A stretch of DNA of 64,000 nucleotides from Streptomyces sp. NBC_01481 (GTDB taxonomy: Bacteria > Actinomycetota > Actinomycetes > Streptomycetales > Streptomycetaceae), in contig NZ_JAPEPT010000001.1 in the NCBI RefSeq assembly GCF_026339995.1, positions 508,501 through 572,500 of the forward strand. The letters are read 5' to 3'. Both the position numbers and the translations under genes were made by a program. The notes under the pieces are model-generated. The model saw only the letters and a program-made list of their open reading frames with translations, made no database searches and was not told the origin of the DNA. This document shows, in pieces, positions 16,389-24,442 of this stretch. Position 1 is the first letter of the stretch. Each line of letters starts with the position of its first letter.

Positions 16389-17028
16389 GACGGCGCTCCA
16401 GGGCTCGTACGAGAAGGGAAGCCGGATAGGCGATGAGAATGAAGGCGATGCCGATCACGGTCAGCGGCTCGGTGTACTGGAACGTCGAGGCGCTCTCCAG
16501 CCGGGACTCCTGGAGCATCTCCAGGACGCCGATCGCGGCGAGCAGCGGCGTGTCCTTCAGCATCGCGATGACGTAGTTGCCCAGCGCTGGTGTGATGCGC
16601 CGGACCGCCTGCGGCAGGATCACCGCGATCCAGGTGCGGTGGGCGGGCAGGCTCAGCGCCGTCGCCGCCTCCCACTGACCGGCCGGCACGGCTTCGATGC
16701 CCGCCCGGTAGACCTGCGCGGTGTACGTCGAGTAGTGCAGCCCGATCGCGATCGTGCCGGTGGTCAGCGCCGAGAACTGCACGCCCCACTCCGGCAGTAC
16801 GAAGTAGAGGAAGAAGAGCTGCACCAGCAGCGGTGTGGTGCGGATGAACTCCGTGATCAGGTTCACCGGCCACCGTACGAAGCGGGTCGGCGCGCGGAAT
16901 CCGATCGCCCAGAGGAGGCCGAGCGTGAAGGAGATCAGCGAGCCGAGCACCAGGATCTGCAGCGTGATCAGCACGCCGTCCCAGAAGCGCGGCATGAAGT
17001 CCGCTACGGCGGACCAGTCCCAGTTCAC
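16378..17028 (-). CDS. ehuD: amino acid/ectoine-type ABC transporter permease
   Basis: A 216-residue inner-membrane permease of the HisMQ type with about five transmembrane helices. The ATPase-docking loop is visible as GIEAVPAGQWEAATALSL. It begins MNWDWSAVADFMPRFWDGV, the usual N-terminus in this family. The start overlaps the stop of the upstream permease by four bases, and its end overlaps the ATPase start, so the operon is tightly coupled. Confidence 0.85.
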   Translation of the reverse strand: MNWDWSAVADFMPRFWDGVLITLQILVLGSLISFTLGLLWAIGFRAPTRFVRWPVNLITEFIRTTPLLVQLFFLYFVLPEWGVQFSALTTGTIAIGLHYSTYTAQVYRAGIEAVPAGQWEAATALSLPAHRTWIAVILPQAVRRITPALGNYVIAMLKDTPLLAAIGVLEMLQESRLESASTFQYTEPLTVIGIAFILIAYPASLLVRALERRLVR

Positions 17029-17705
17029 TTCGCGCCACCTCCCGAGACCGCGACGCCGATATTCCGCTTGGTCTTCTTCTCAAGGGCCCTCATGGAGCGT
17101 GTGATGACGAAGGCGAGCACGAAGTAGATGACCAGGCTGATGGTGTAGATCTGTGCGCTCTCCTGGGTCGCGAGCCGCACCAGGTACGCCGCGAAGGAGA
17201 CGTCGCCCACGCCGAGCAGCGACACCAGCGCCGTGCCCTTGAGCAGTTCCACCAGCAGATTGCAGAACGGAGGGATCATCTCCGGCACCGCCTGCGGCAG
17301 CAGGATCAGCCGCATCCGCTGCCAGGGCGAAAAGCTGAGCGCGACGCCGGCCTCGCGCTGTGCCGGGGCCACCGAGTTCAGCGCGCCGCGCACGATCTCG
17401 GCGCCGTACGCGCCGTAGGAGAGGCCAAGTGCCAGCACCGCGGCCCACATCGGGACAAGCTGCCAGCCCAGCAGCGGAGGCAGCACGAAGAACAGCCAGA
17501 ACATCAGGATCAGCGCGGACGTGCCGCGGAAGATCTCGGTGTAGAAGCCCGCCAGGAAGCGGACGAAGCGGGAGCGGTGGGTGCGGGCCATACCGACGGC
17601 GAAGGCGACGAAACCGGCCAGCACCGCGCTGTACACCAGCAGTTGGACGGTGATCCAGATGCCCGGGAGTACCCAGTTCTGCCAGAGTCCGGCTGTCATC
17701 GGCAC
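17025..17705 (-). CDS. ehuC: amino acid/ectoine-type ABC transporter permease
   Basis: A 226-residue HisMQ-type permease that pairs with the next gene to form the membrane channel. The docking loop reads LNSVAPAQREAGVALSFSP, and several hydrophobic helices are clear. Its start overlaps the end of the binding-protein gene by ten bases. The order binding protein, two permeases, ATPase is that of ehuBCDA-type operons. Confidence 0.85.
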   Translation of the reverse strand: MPMTAGLWQNWVLPGIWITVQLLVYSAVLAGFVAFAVGMARTHRSRFVRFLAGFYTEIFRGTSALILMFWLFFVLPPLLGWQLVPMWAAVLALGLSYGAYGAEIVRGALNSVAPAQREAGVALSFSPWQRMRLILLPQAVPEMIPPFCNLLVELLKGTALVSLLGVGDVSFAAYLVRLATQESAQIYTISLVIYFVLAFVITRSMRALEKKTKRNIGVAVSGGGAK

Positions 17706-18577
17706 AGCTCCTCGGCAGTGAGAGCGGTCATCTCGTTCTTGGTGAAGCCGAACGGCCGCAGTATGCGGAAGAGTTCGCCGCTCTTCTTCATCTTGTGTAT
17801 CTCGACGTTGAACGCGTCGCGCAGCTCGGTGTCGGTGGGGCGGAAGGCGAAACCGCCGCCGTCGATCTTCTTCTCGCCGTCCACGACGGCCGCGAACGGC
17901 TCGGTCGCCTCGGCCTTGTGGCTCTTCTTCACCACTTCGCGGGCGGTCAGCGCGGTGCCCGCGAAGACGTCGACCCGGCCCGACTCGACGGCGTTCAGGC
18001 CCGCCACCTGGTCCTGGAGGATGACGATGTCCTTCTCCGGATAACCGGCGGCGACCGCGTAGTCGATCTCCGCATAACCGGTGCCGGTGGCGAACTTCGC
18101 CTTCGCCTTCACCACGTCCTCGTAGGTGTGCAGGTTCTTGGGATTGCCCTTGCGCACGATGAAAGAGTCGAGCATCTGGTACTCGGGGTCGGCGAAGATG
18201 ACCTGCTCGCAGCGCTCCTTGTTGATGTACATCCCGGCCGAGACGACGTCGAACTGCTGTGAGTTGAGCCCGGGTATGAGGGAGGCGAAGTCCGTGGCGA
18301 CCGGCTGGACACTGTCGATCCCCAGCCGTTTGAAGATCACCCGGGCCAGCTCCGGAGCCTCCCCGGTGAACTCGCCCTGGTCGTCGACATAGCCGTAGGG
18401 CACCTCGCCGGCGATGCCCAGGCGCACCGTGCGCTGGGACTTGAGCCGGGCCAGCGCGTCACCCGAGGGCACCCGGCTGCAGCCTGCCGCGCCCGCGGCG
18501 CCGAGGGCACCGGCGGCAGCGGCGCCGAGCAGCACTGTGCGTCTGCGAATCGATCCTGTCAGTCTTGTACGAGCCAT
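17696..18577 (-). CDS. ehuB: substrate-binding lipoprotein of the importer (EhuB-like)
   Basis: A 293-residue periplasmic-type binding protein of family 3. The ATG at 18577 is preferred over longer frames because it starts a lipoprotein or Tat-like signal (SIRRRTVLLGAAAAGALG, with Cys in AAGCSRV). The mature domain shows the binding-site segments VRLGIAGEVPYGY, DFASLIPGLNSQQFDVVSAGM and a GTGYAEIDYAVAAGY hinge. It is read divergently from the DUF3830 gene with only about 40 bases between them, so one control region, presumably bound by the IclR protein, serves both directions. Confidence 0.85.
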   Translation of the reverse strand: MARTRLTGSIRRRTVLLGAAAAGALGAAGAAGCSRVPSGDALARLKSQRTVRLGIAGEVPYGYVDDQGEFTGEAPELARVIFKRLGIDSVQPVATDFASLIPGLNSQQFDVVSAGMYINKERCEQVIFADPEYQMLDSFIVRKGNPKNLHTYEDVVKAKAKFATGTGYAEIDYAVAAGYPEKDIVILQDQVAGLNAVESGRVDVFAGTALTAREVVKKSHKAEATEPFAAVVDGEKKIDGGGFAFRPTDTELRDAFNVEIHKMKKSGELFRILRPFGFTKNEMTALTAEELCR

Positions 18578-18619
18578 GGGCGCGCGGCTACCCGGCTCCC
18601 GGCTGGGTATGCGTACGAA

Positions 18620-19111
18620 ATGGCCGACCGATATGTGACCGTAGCCCTCGACAAGCGCGGTGTGCGTTGCACCGCGAAGCTCCTCGACGACAAGGCCCCG
18701 CTCGCCTGCGCGGCCGTGTGGGAGGCGCTGCCCCTCGCGGGGGACGTGTACCACGCGAAGTACGCCCGCAATGAGATCTACGCCCTGTTCCCGGCGTTCG
18801 CGGAACAGGAGCCACCGCTGGAGAACCCGACGGTGACCCCGATTCCGGGTGATCTCTGCTATTTCACCTTCAGTGGCACGGAGTTGAGCACTGCGGCGTA
18901 CGGATACGACCGTGACCTCTCCCGCCAGGTGACGGTCGATCTGGCGCTGTTCTACGAGCGGAACAACCTGCTGCTGAACGGCGACACCGGGTGGGTGCCG
19001 GGCATCGTGTGGGGCACGGTGGTGGACGGCCTGGACCGGATGGCGGACGCGTGCCAGGACCTGTGGCGCGCGGGCGCGCTGGGCGAGACGCTCAGCTTCC
19101 GGCGAGCGTAG
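18620..19111 (+). CDS. DUF3830 family protein
   Basis: A 163-residue cytosolic protein of the DUF3830 family, thought from structures of relatives to have a cyclophilin-like fold. Conserved segments visible are APLACAAVWEALPL, HAKYARNEIYALFP, DLCYF near residue 78 and the C-terminal WVPGIVWGTVVDGL. It starts 43 bases from the divergent binding-protein gene and its end overlaps the end of the convergent amidase gene by 20 bases. This family repeatedly travels with amidases and Asp/Glu-racemase-like enzymes. Its function is unknown. Confidence 0.75.
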   Translation: MADRYVTVALDKRGVRCTAKLLDDKAPLACAAVWEALPLAGDVYHAKYARNEIYALFPAFAEQEPPLENPTVTPIPGDLCYFTFSGTELSTAAYGYDRDLSRQVTVDLALFYERNNLLLNGDTGWVPGIVWGTVVDGLDRMADACQDLWRAGALGETLSFRRA

Positions 19112-20501
19112 GCCCGGGAATCGCCGCCGCTCCCGACTCGTACAGCGCGTGCGCCGCCCGCAGGACCACCGCGTCCGCGTGCCGCGGGCCGATCAGCTGG
19201 ACGCCGATCGGGAGCCCGTCATCGTCGAGCCCGCACGGCACCGTCGCGGCGGGCTGCTGGGTCATGTTGAACGGGTAGGTGAACGGTGTCCACCCCGTCC
19301 AGCGCCGGTGTCCGGAGTGCGCCGGGACCTCCGCGCCCGCCTCGAACGCCGTGATCGGCAGGGTCGGGGTGACAAGCAGGTCGTACGAGGTGTGGAAGCG
19401 GCCCATCCGCCTGCCCAGCGCCATCCGGCGGTCCACGGCCGCCAGGTACTCCAGCGCGCTGTACCGCGCGCCGTGCCCGGCGATCTCCCGCAGCCCCGGG
19501 TCCAGCAGTTCGCGCTGACGGGGCCCGTAGGGCTGGAGCAGCCGGGCCGCGCCGCTGAACCACAGGGTGTGGAAGGCCTCCACCGGGTCGGCGATGTCGG
19601 GGTCGGACTCCTCGATGTACGCGCCGAGTTCCGCGAGCGCCCCGACAGCCCGCCGTACCGCGGACGCGACCGCCGGGCGCACCGCCACCTGTCCGCCGAA
19701 GGACGGCGAGTACGCGATGCGCAGCCCCTTCACACCCTCCGCCAGCGCGCCGCGCACCCCCGCCGCCGGGCCCAGATGGGACCAGTCCCGCCAGTCCTCG
19801 CCGCTGATGACGTCGAGCAGCAGCGCGGCGTCCGCCGCGTCGCGGGTCATCGGGCCCGCGTGCGAGAGCGTCCCGAAGGGGCTCGACGGATACAGCGGCA
19901 CCCGCCCGTACGTCGGCTTCAGCCCGAAGACACCGCAGAAGGACGCGGGGATGCGGATCGAGCCGCCGCCGTCCGTGCCGATCGACAGCGCACCCGCGCC
20001 GAGAGCCACGGCCGCCGCGCTGCCGCCGCTGGAACCGCCCGACGTGCGCGCCGGATCGTACGGATTGCCCGTCACCCCGTGCCGCGGCGAATCGGTGACA
20101 CCCTTCCAGCCGAACTCGGGGGTCGTCGTCTTGCCGAGGAAGACCGCGCCATGCGCCCGCAGTCGTGCGACGGACGGAGCGTCCTCGTCCCAGCTCCCTT
20201 GCTCGGATACGTTCTTGGAGCCGCGCAGGGTCGGCCCGCCGCGCTGCAGCAGCAGGTCCTTGACGGTCACCGGAACCCCGTCGAGCAGCCCCTGCGGCTC
20301 CCCCCGGTGCCAGCGCCCGGCGGATGCGCGCGCCTGGGCCAGTGCCTGTTCGGCGTCGACCCGGACGAAGGCATTCACCAGCGGCTGCACCACCTCGATC
20401 CGCTCCAGCGCCGCGCGGGTCGCGTCGACGGGCGTGAAGTCGCCCTTTTCGTAGCCGGCCAGGAGCTGGTGGGCGGTGAGGTCAGTCAGCGGAGACATCA
20501 T
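19092..20501 (-). CDS. amidase-signature hydrolase
   Basis: A 469-residue amidase signature family hydrolase that would split a carboxamide to acid and ammonia. The catalytic lysine lies in VTVKDLLL (about residue 81), the cis-serine in TSGGSSGGSAAA (about 158) and the nucleophile serine in GTDGGGSIRIPA (about 181). Two adjacent ATG codons at 20501 and 20498 are possible starts; neither has a strong ribosome binding site, and the start lies within the end of the dehydrogenase gene, so it is probably coupled. In this setting it probably handles the imported compound or its first product. Confidence 0.85.
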   Translation of the reverse strand: MMSPLTDLTAHQLLAGYEKGDFTPVDATRAALERIEVVQPLVNAFVRVDAEQALAQARASAGRWHRGEPQGLLDGVPVTVKDLLLQRGGPTLRGSKNVSEQGSWDEDAPSVARLRAHGAVFLGKTTTPEFGWKGVTDSPRHGVTGNPYDPARTSGGSSGGSAAAVALGAGALSIGTDGGGSIRIPASFCGVFGLKPTYGRVPLYPSSPFGTLSHAGPMTRDAADAALLLDVISGEDWRDWSHLGPAAGVRGALAEGVKGLRIAYSPSFGGQVAVRPAVASAVRRAVGALAELGAYIEESDPDIADPVEAFHTLWFSGAARLLQPYGPRQRELLDPGLREIAGHGARYSALEYLAAVDRRMALGRRMGRFHTSYDLLVTPTLPITAFEAGAEVPAHSGHRRWTGWTPFTYPFNMTQQPAATVPCGLDDDGLPIGVQLIGPRHADAVVLRAAHALYESGAAAIPGPTLAGS

Positions 20502-21444
20502 GCATGGGGACGTACCCACGTTTCTTGTCCACCACGTTCGGGAACGGCTTTCCGGCCTCCCACAATTCGTACAGCTCCACGAACTGCTCCCCGAGCCGGT
20601 CGCGCCAGCCGACCGTGTCGCCGCTCATGTGCGGCGAGACGATCAGCCCCGGCACGTCCCAGAGCGGGCTGTCGGGCGTGAGCGGCTCCGAGGCGAAGAC
20701 ATCGAGTGCCGCGCCCGCGAGCCACCGCTTGTTCAGCGCGGCCACCAGATCGTCCTCGACGACCAGCGGCCCGCGCCCGACATTGATGAACCGCGCCGAC
20801 GGCTGCATCAGACCGAAGCGCCGCGCGCCGAACATCCCGCGCGTCGCGTCGGTGAGCGGCGCGGCGCACACCACCCAGTCGGCGCGGGCGAGCAGCGGAT
20901 CCAGGTCCTGGGCGCCATGGATGCCGGCGCGCTCGGTACGGCCCACGACCGCCACGGTGACACCCAGTGCCTCCAAGGTGGCGGCCACGGCCCGGCCGAT
21001 GGGGCCCGCGCCGACGACAGTGGCCCGGGTGCCCGCGACCCGCAGGCCCTCGCGATGGCGCCAGCGCCGCTGCCGCTGGAGTTCCAGGGTGCCGGGAAGG
21101 TCCTTCGCCATGGCCAGGACCAGACCGGCGACGTACTCGGCGATCGGCTCCTCGAAGACTCCTCGCGCGTTGGTGACGACGGTGTCGGAAGCGATCAGTT
21201 CCGGGCAGAGCAGCCGGTCGACGCCCGCGCTCGGGGTGTGCACCCAGCGCGGACGCGGACCCTCGCCCGGCCAGGCGGCGCGTACCGCCTCGGACGTGAA
21301 GTCCCACACCAACAGCACGTCGGCGTACGGAAGTCGATCGGCCAGGGTCTGCTCGTCGGCGTACTGGACGCGGACCCGTCCGGCCAGTCGGCCGAGACGG
21401 GGCTCAGGGTCGGCCGCAAGCACCAGAAGCGTGGGTTCGGACAT
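20482..21444 (-). CDS. D-2-hydroxyacid dehydrogenase family protein
   Basis: A 320-residue NAD(P)-dependent dehydrogenase. The Rossmann motif is VVGAGPIGRAVA; the catalytic arginine lies in NVGRGPLV, a glutamate in FASEPL and the proton-relay histidine in SPHMSGD. The start at 21444 (MSEPTLLVLAAD) fits the family; a longer frame to 21492 only adds translation of a repeat element. It would interconvert a 2-oxo acid and a D-2-hydroxy acid. The gene precedes and overlaps the amidase gene, so the two form an operon transcribed away from the isomerase genes. Confidence 0.85.
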   Translation of the reverse strand: MSEPTLLVLAADPEPRLGRLAGRVRVQYADEQTLADRLPYADVLLVWDFTSEAVRAAWPGEGPRPRWVHTPSAGVDRLLCPELIASDTVVTNARGVFEEPIAEYVAGLVLAMAKDLPGTLELQRQRRWRHREGLRVAGTRATVVGAGPIGRAVAATLEALGVTVAVVGRTERAGIHGAQDLDPLLARADWVVCAAPLTDATRGMFGARRFGLMQPSARFINVGRGPLVVEDDLVAALNKRWLAGAALDVFASEPLTPDSPLWDVPGLIVSPHMSGDTVGWRDRLGEQFVELYELWEAGKPFPNVVDKKRGYVPMHDVSAD

Positions 21445-21458
21445 CAGGCGGAAGCCGT

Positions 21459-21500
21459 TTCGATGGGGGCACCTCCCGTGCCCGAAGGGCATACGGGGGA
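21459..21500. repeat. short dispersed hairpin repeat
   Basis: CGATGGGGGCACCTCCCGTG, then CCCGAAGGGCATACGGGGGAG. The same unit occurs inverted at 63880-63921, and the central CCCGAAGGG can form a small stem. It lies just upstream of the dehydrogenase start. Related modules occur in the larger repeats of this window. Confidence 0.75.
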
Positions 21501-21581
21501 GTCAGAGATGTACGGATTGACCACGCTCGCACCCGAACCTAACGTCGTCAACAACGGGTCAGGGCCATAAGGGGGCCTGCT

Positions 21582-22424
21582 ATGGATGTCTCCTTTCTCG
21601 GTGGACCACAGCCTCAGCACGGCGTCGGCGTGGTCGCCCCTTTCGACTTCGCGCTGGACCGTGAGCTGTGGCGCTGGGTCCCCGACGATGTCTCTCTGCG
21701 GCTCACCCGTACGCCCTACGTGCCCGTCGAGGTCTCCCTCGATCTCGCGCGCCTGGTGAGCGAGCACGAGACACTGCGCGACGCGGTACGGGCCCTGAGC
21801 GCATCCGAGCCCGAGGTGGTCGCCTACGCCTGCACATCGGGGAGTTTCGTCGGGGGTCTCGCCGGTGAGCGGGCGATGTGCGAGGCGATGACCGCGGAAG
21901 GGGAGGTGCCCTCGCTGACCACCTCCGGCGCCCTGCTCGAAGCACTCGACGAGCTGGGCGCCGGCCGTATCGCCCTGGTCACGCCGTACACGGAATCGGT
22001 CACCGAGGCGCTGGAGGAGTATCTCGGCGAAGCCGGGGCAACCGTCACCGGACGCGCTTTTCTCGGGCTGACCCGGCACATCTGGAAGGTGCCGTACCGG
22101 TCGGTGGTGGACATGGCGCGCCAAGCGGTGGTGGGTGCGGCCGACGCGCTCTTCATCAGCTGCACCAATCTGCCGACGTACGACGCGATCCCGCAGCTGG
22201 AGGCCGAACTGAGGATGCCGGTGCTCTCCGCGAACCAGGTGACGATGTGGTCGGCGCTGCGCCGGATCGGCGTGCACGCGATAGGTCCCTATCAGGGCCT
22301 GCTGCTTCAGCCGGAGGCGCAGGCGGAGGTGCCGCCCGCACCCCAGGCGCCGCCAGCAGAGCCCGCGCAGCCGGCCCAGCCGGCTCAGCCCGCCGGGCCC
22401 GAAGACCAGGAAGGCTGGACATGA
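21582..22424 (+). CDS. maleate isomerase / Asp-Glu racemase superfamily protein, two-Cys type
   Basis: A 280-residue member of the Asp/Glu/hydantoin racemase and maleate cis-trans isomerase superfamily. Both catalytic-type cysteines are present: Cys84 in VVAYACTSGSFVGG and Cys194 in ALFISCTNLPTYD, as expected of maleate isomerases and racemases. The last 40 residues form a Pro/Ala/Gln-rich tail (repeated PAQ), which is unusual. The stop overlaps the start of a second paralogue (ATGA). Divergent from the dehydrogenase/amidase operon, it probably acts in the same pathway. Confidence 0.8.
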   Translation: MDVSFLGGPQPQHGVGVVAPFDFALDRELWRWVPDDVSLRLTRTPYVPVEVSLDLARLVSEHETLRDAVRALSASEPEVVAYACTSGSFVGGLAGERAMCEAMTAEGEVPSLTTSGALLEALDELGAGRIALVTPYTESVTEALEEYLGEAGATVTGRAFLGLTRHIWKVPYRSVVDMARQAVVGAADALFISCTNLPTYDAIPQLEAELRMPVLSANQVTMWSALRRIGVHAIGPYQGLLLQPEAQAEVPPAPQAPPAEPAQPAQPAQPAGPEDQEGWT

Positions 22425-23158
22425 CCACGGTCGGACTCCTCTACCCCGGCCACTCCGCCGAGGACGACTACCCCCGGCTCGAGGTGCTGCTCGACAGCGA
22501 CATCAGACTGCCCGTCGTCCACACCGACATCGGCGAGGACGCGCACCGCGTCGACGCGCTGCTGAGGATGGGGGCGCCGGACCGGCTCGCGGCGCGGGTC
22601 GAGGAGCTGCGGCTGGAGGGTGCGGAGTCGGTGGTGTGGGCGTGCACCAGCGGGAGCTTCGTGTACGGCTGGGAGGGCGCGCACGAGCAGATCCGCTCGC
22701 TCGCCCTGGCGGCGGGGATGCCCGCGTCGAGCACGTCCTTCGGCTTCGCGCACGCCCTGCGCGAGCTGGGCGCCCAGCGCGTCGCGGTCGCCGCGACCTA
22801 TCCGGAGGACATCACGGCCCTGTTCACGGCCTTCCTCAAGGCGTCCGGGGCCGAGGTCGTGGCCGACCGGGCGAGCGGGATCGTGACGGCGGCCGAGGTG
22901 GGCACCTGGGGCCGGGACGAGGTACTGGAGCTGGCGCGCGCGGGGGACCACCCCGATGCCGAGGTCGTCCTGCTGCCGGACACAGCCCTTCACACGGCGG
23001 CGTATCTCGCGGATCTGGAGCAGGCCGTGGGCAAGCCGGTGCTCACGGCGAACCAGGTGACCGTGTGGGAGGGGCTGCGGCTGGCGGAGCGCAGGGCGTG
23101 GGTGTACGGCCCGAAGCTCGGCAAGCTCTTCCAGAAGGAGTTCGAGCCCCCCGAATAG
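22421..23158 (+). CDS. maleate isomerase / Asp-Glu racemase superfamily protein, one-Cys paralogue
   Basis: A 245-residue paralogue of the preceding gene, coupled to it by a four-base overlap. Cys75 in VVWACTSGSFVYGW is kept, but the position of the second cysteine is aspartate (Asp187 in VVLLPDTALHTAAY). Loss of one of the two acid/base cysteines would rule out the usual racemase chemistry; single-cysteine members can act as decarboxylases or through hydrolysis-like steps, or the protein may be a partner subunit. No Pro-rich tail is present. Confidence 0.8.
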   Translation: MTTVGLLYPGHSAEDDYPRLEVLLDSDIRLPVVHTDIGEDAHRVDALLRMGAPDRLAARVEELRLEGAESVVWACTSGSFVYGWEGAHEQIRSLALAAGMPASSTSFGFAHALRELGAQRVAVAATYPEDITALFTAFLKASGAEVVADRASGIVTAAEVGTWGRDEVLELARAGDHPDAEVVLLPDTALHTAAYLADLEQAVGKPVLTANQVTVWEGLRLAERRAWVYGPKLGKLFQKEFEPPE

Positions 23159-23236
23159 TCGGGCACCCGGAATAAACGGAGAGGCCCTCCTGTTTGACTG
23201 CGCTGTACCCATTTTCATGCGCAGGAGGACCCACCG

Positions 23237-24310
23237 GTGGACGACATTCGAGGCACGGCGATCGGCACCGCACCCGTACCGCTGTCGGTACTCGACCTGG
23301 TGACCGTCGGCGTCGGCCGCACCGCGAGCGACGCCCTGGGCACCAGCGTGGACATCTCCCGACTTGCCGAGAGCCGCGGCTTCCACCGCCACTGGGTCGC
23401 CGAGCACCACTCCATGCCGGGCGTCGCCTCGTCCTCCCCGGCCGTGATCCTCGCCCATCTCGCCGCCCACACCCAGCGGATCCGCCTCGGCTCGGGCGGC
23501 GTGATGCTCCCGAACCACGCGCCGCTGGTGATCGCCGAGCAGTTCGGCACCCTGGAGGCTCTCGCGCCGGGCCGTGTCGATCTGGGCCTTGGCAGGGCAC
23601 CCGGCACGGACGGCGCGACCGCGGCGGCACTGCGCCGTACCGAGCGGCTGAACGAGGGCGCGGACGACTTCCCGCAGCAACTCGCCGAACTCACCCGCTT
23701 CCTGGACGACGACTTTCCCGACGGCCATCCGTACGCCCGCATCCATGCCGTCCCCGGCCCCGTGCAGGGCCCCTCCGCCCGCCCGCCGATCTGGCTGCTC
23801 GGCTCCTCCGGCTTCAGCGCCCGGCTGGCCGGAGTGCTCGGACTGCCCTTTGCCTTCGCCCACCACTTCTCGGCCCAGAACACGGTCCCGGCGCTCGACC
23901 TGTACCGCGAGTCCTTCCGGCCGTCCGCGCTGCTGGATGCCCCGTACGCCCTGATTGGCGTCTCCGCGCTCGCATCGGACGACGAGAAGGAGGCCCGCCG
24001 CCAAGTCCTGACGGGTGCGCTGTCCATGGTCCGGCTGCGCACCGGCCGCCCCGGTCTGATCCCGACGCCCGAGGAGGCGGCTGCGTACGAATTCAGCCCC
24101 ATGGAGCGGGAGTTCGTGGACAGCTGGCTGGTGAACGTCATTCACGGCACGCCGGAGGCGGTACGCACGGGCCTGGACGACCTCCAGAAGCGCACGGGCG
24201 CGGACGAGTTGATGATCACGACCAACGCGCACGGCGCCGACGCGCGGCTGCGCTCGTACGAACTGATCGCGGACGCCTACGATCTGCCGCGTGGAGTGGT
24301 TCATTCCTGA
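23237..24310 (+). CDS. LLM class flavin-dependent oxidoreductase
   Basis: A 357-residue bacterial luciferase-like monooxygenase. The GTG at 23237 follows GCAGGAGGAC. The TIM-barrel motifs LSVLDLVTVGVG, FHRHWVAEHHSMPG, IRLGSGGVMLPNHAPL and RVDLGLGRAPG are characteristic of the group of uncharacterised LLM oxidoreductases (MsnO8-like). It uses reduced flavin and oxygen on an unknown substrate. It begins 78 bases after the isomerase pair on the same strand and may or may not belong to that cluster. Confidence 0.85.
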   Translation: MDDIRGTAIGTAPVPLSVLDLVTVGVGRTASDALGTSVDISRLAESRGFHRHWVAEHHSMPGVASSSPAVILAHLAAHTQRIRLGSGGVMLPNHAPLVIAEQFGTLEALAPGRVDLGLGRAPGTDGATAAALRRTERLNEGADDFPQQLAELTRFLDDDFPDGHPYARIHAVPGPVQGPSARPPIWLLGSSGFSARLAGVLGLPFAFAHHFSAQNTVPALDLYRESFRPSALLDAPYALIGVSALASDDEKEARRQVLTGALSMVRLRTGRPGLIPTPEEAAAYEFSPMEREFVDSWLVNVIHGTPEAVRTGLDDLQKRTGADELMITTNAHGADARLRSYELIADAYDLPRGVVHS

Positions 24311-24360
24311 ACCGCCTGCTCCCCTGGCCCTGTCTGGCGCGACCAGGGCGCGTGCTGATG

Positions 24361-24440
24361 TAGCCCGGGGGCGCTGCCCCCGAACCCCCGCCGGGGCTCC
24401 GCCCCGGGCCCCGCTCCTCAAACGCCGGAGGGGCTGAATC
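24361..24440. repeat. palindromic intergenic repeat R3
   Basis: GGGGGCGCTGCCCCCGA, GGGGCTCCGCCCC and CCGCTCCTCAAACGCCGGAG are arranged as at the end of the acyl-CoA ligase gene (11870-11918). It occupies the whole gap between the convergent LLM oxidoreductase and cdgA genes and probably ends both transcripts. Confidence 0.8.
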
Positions 24441-24442
24441 GC

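Noticed and set aside
15621..18577. Importer as a proven ectoine transporter
   Set aside because: Only the family resemblance supports it; the catabolic genes for ectoine are not in the cluster, so the ehu names are kept only as family labels.
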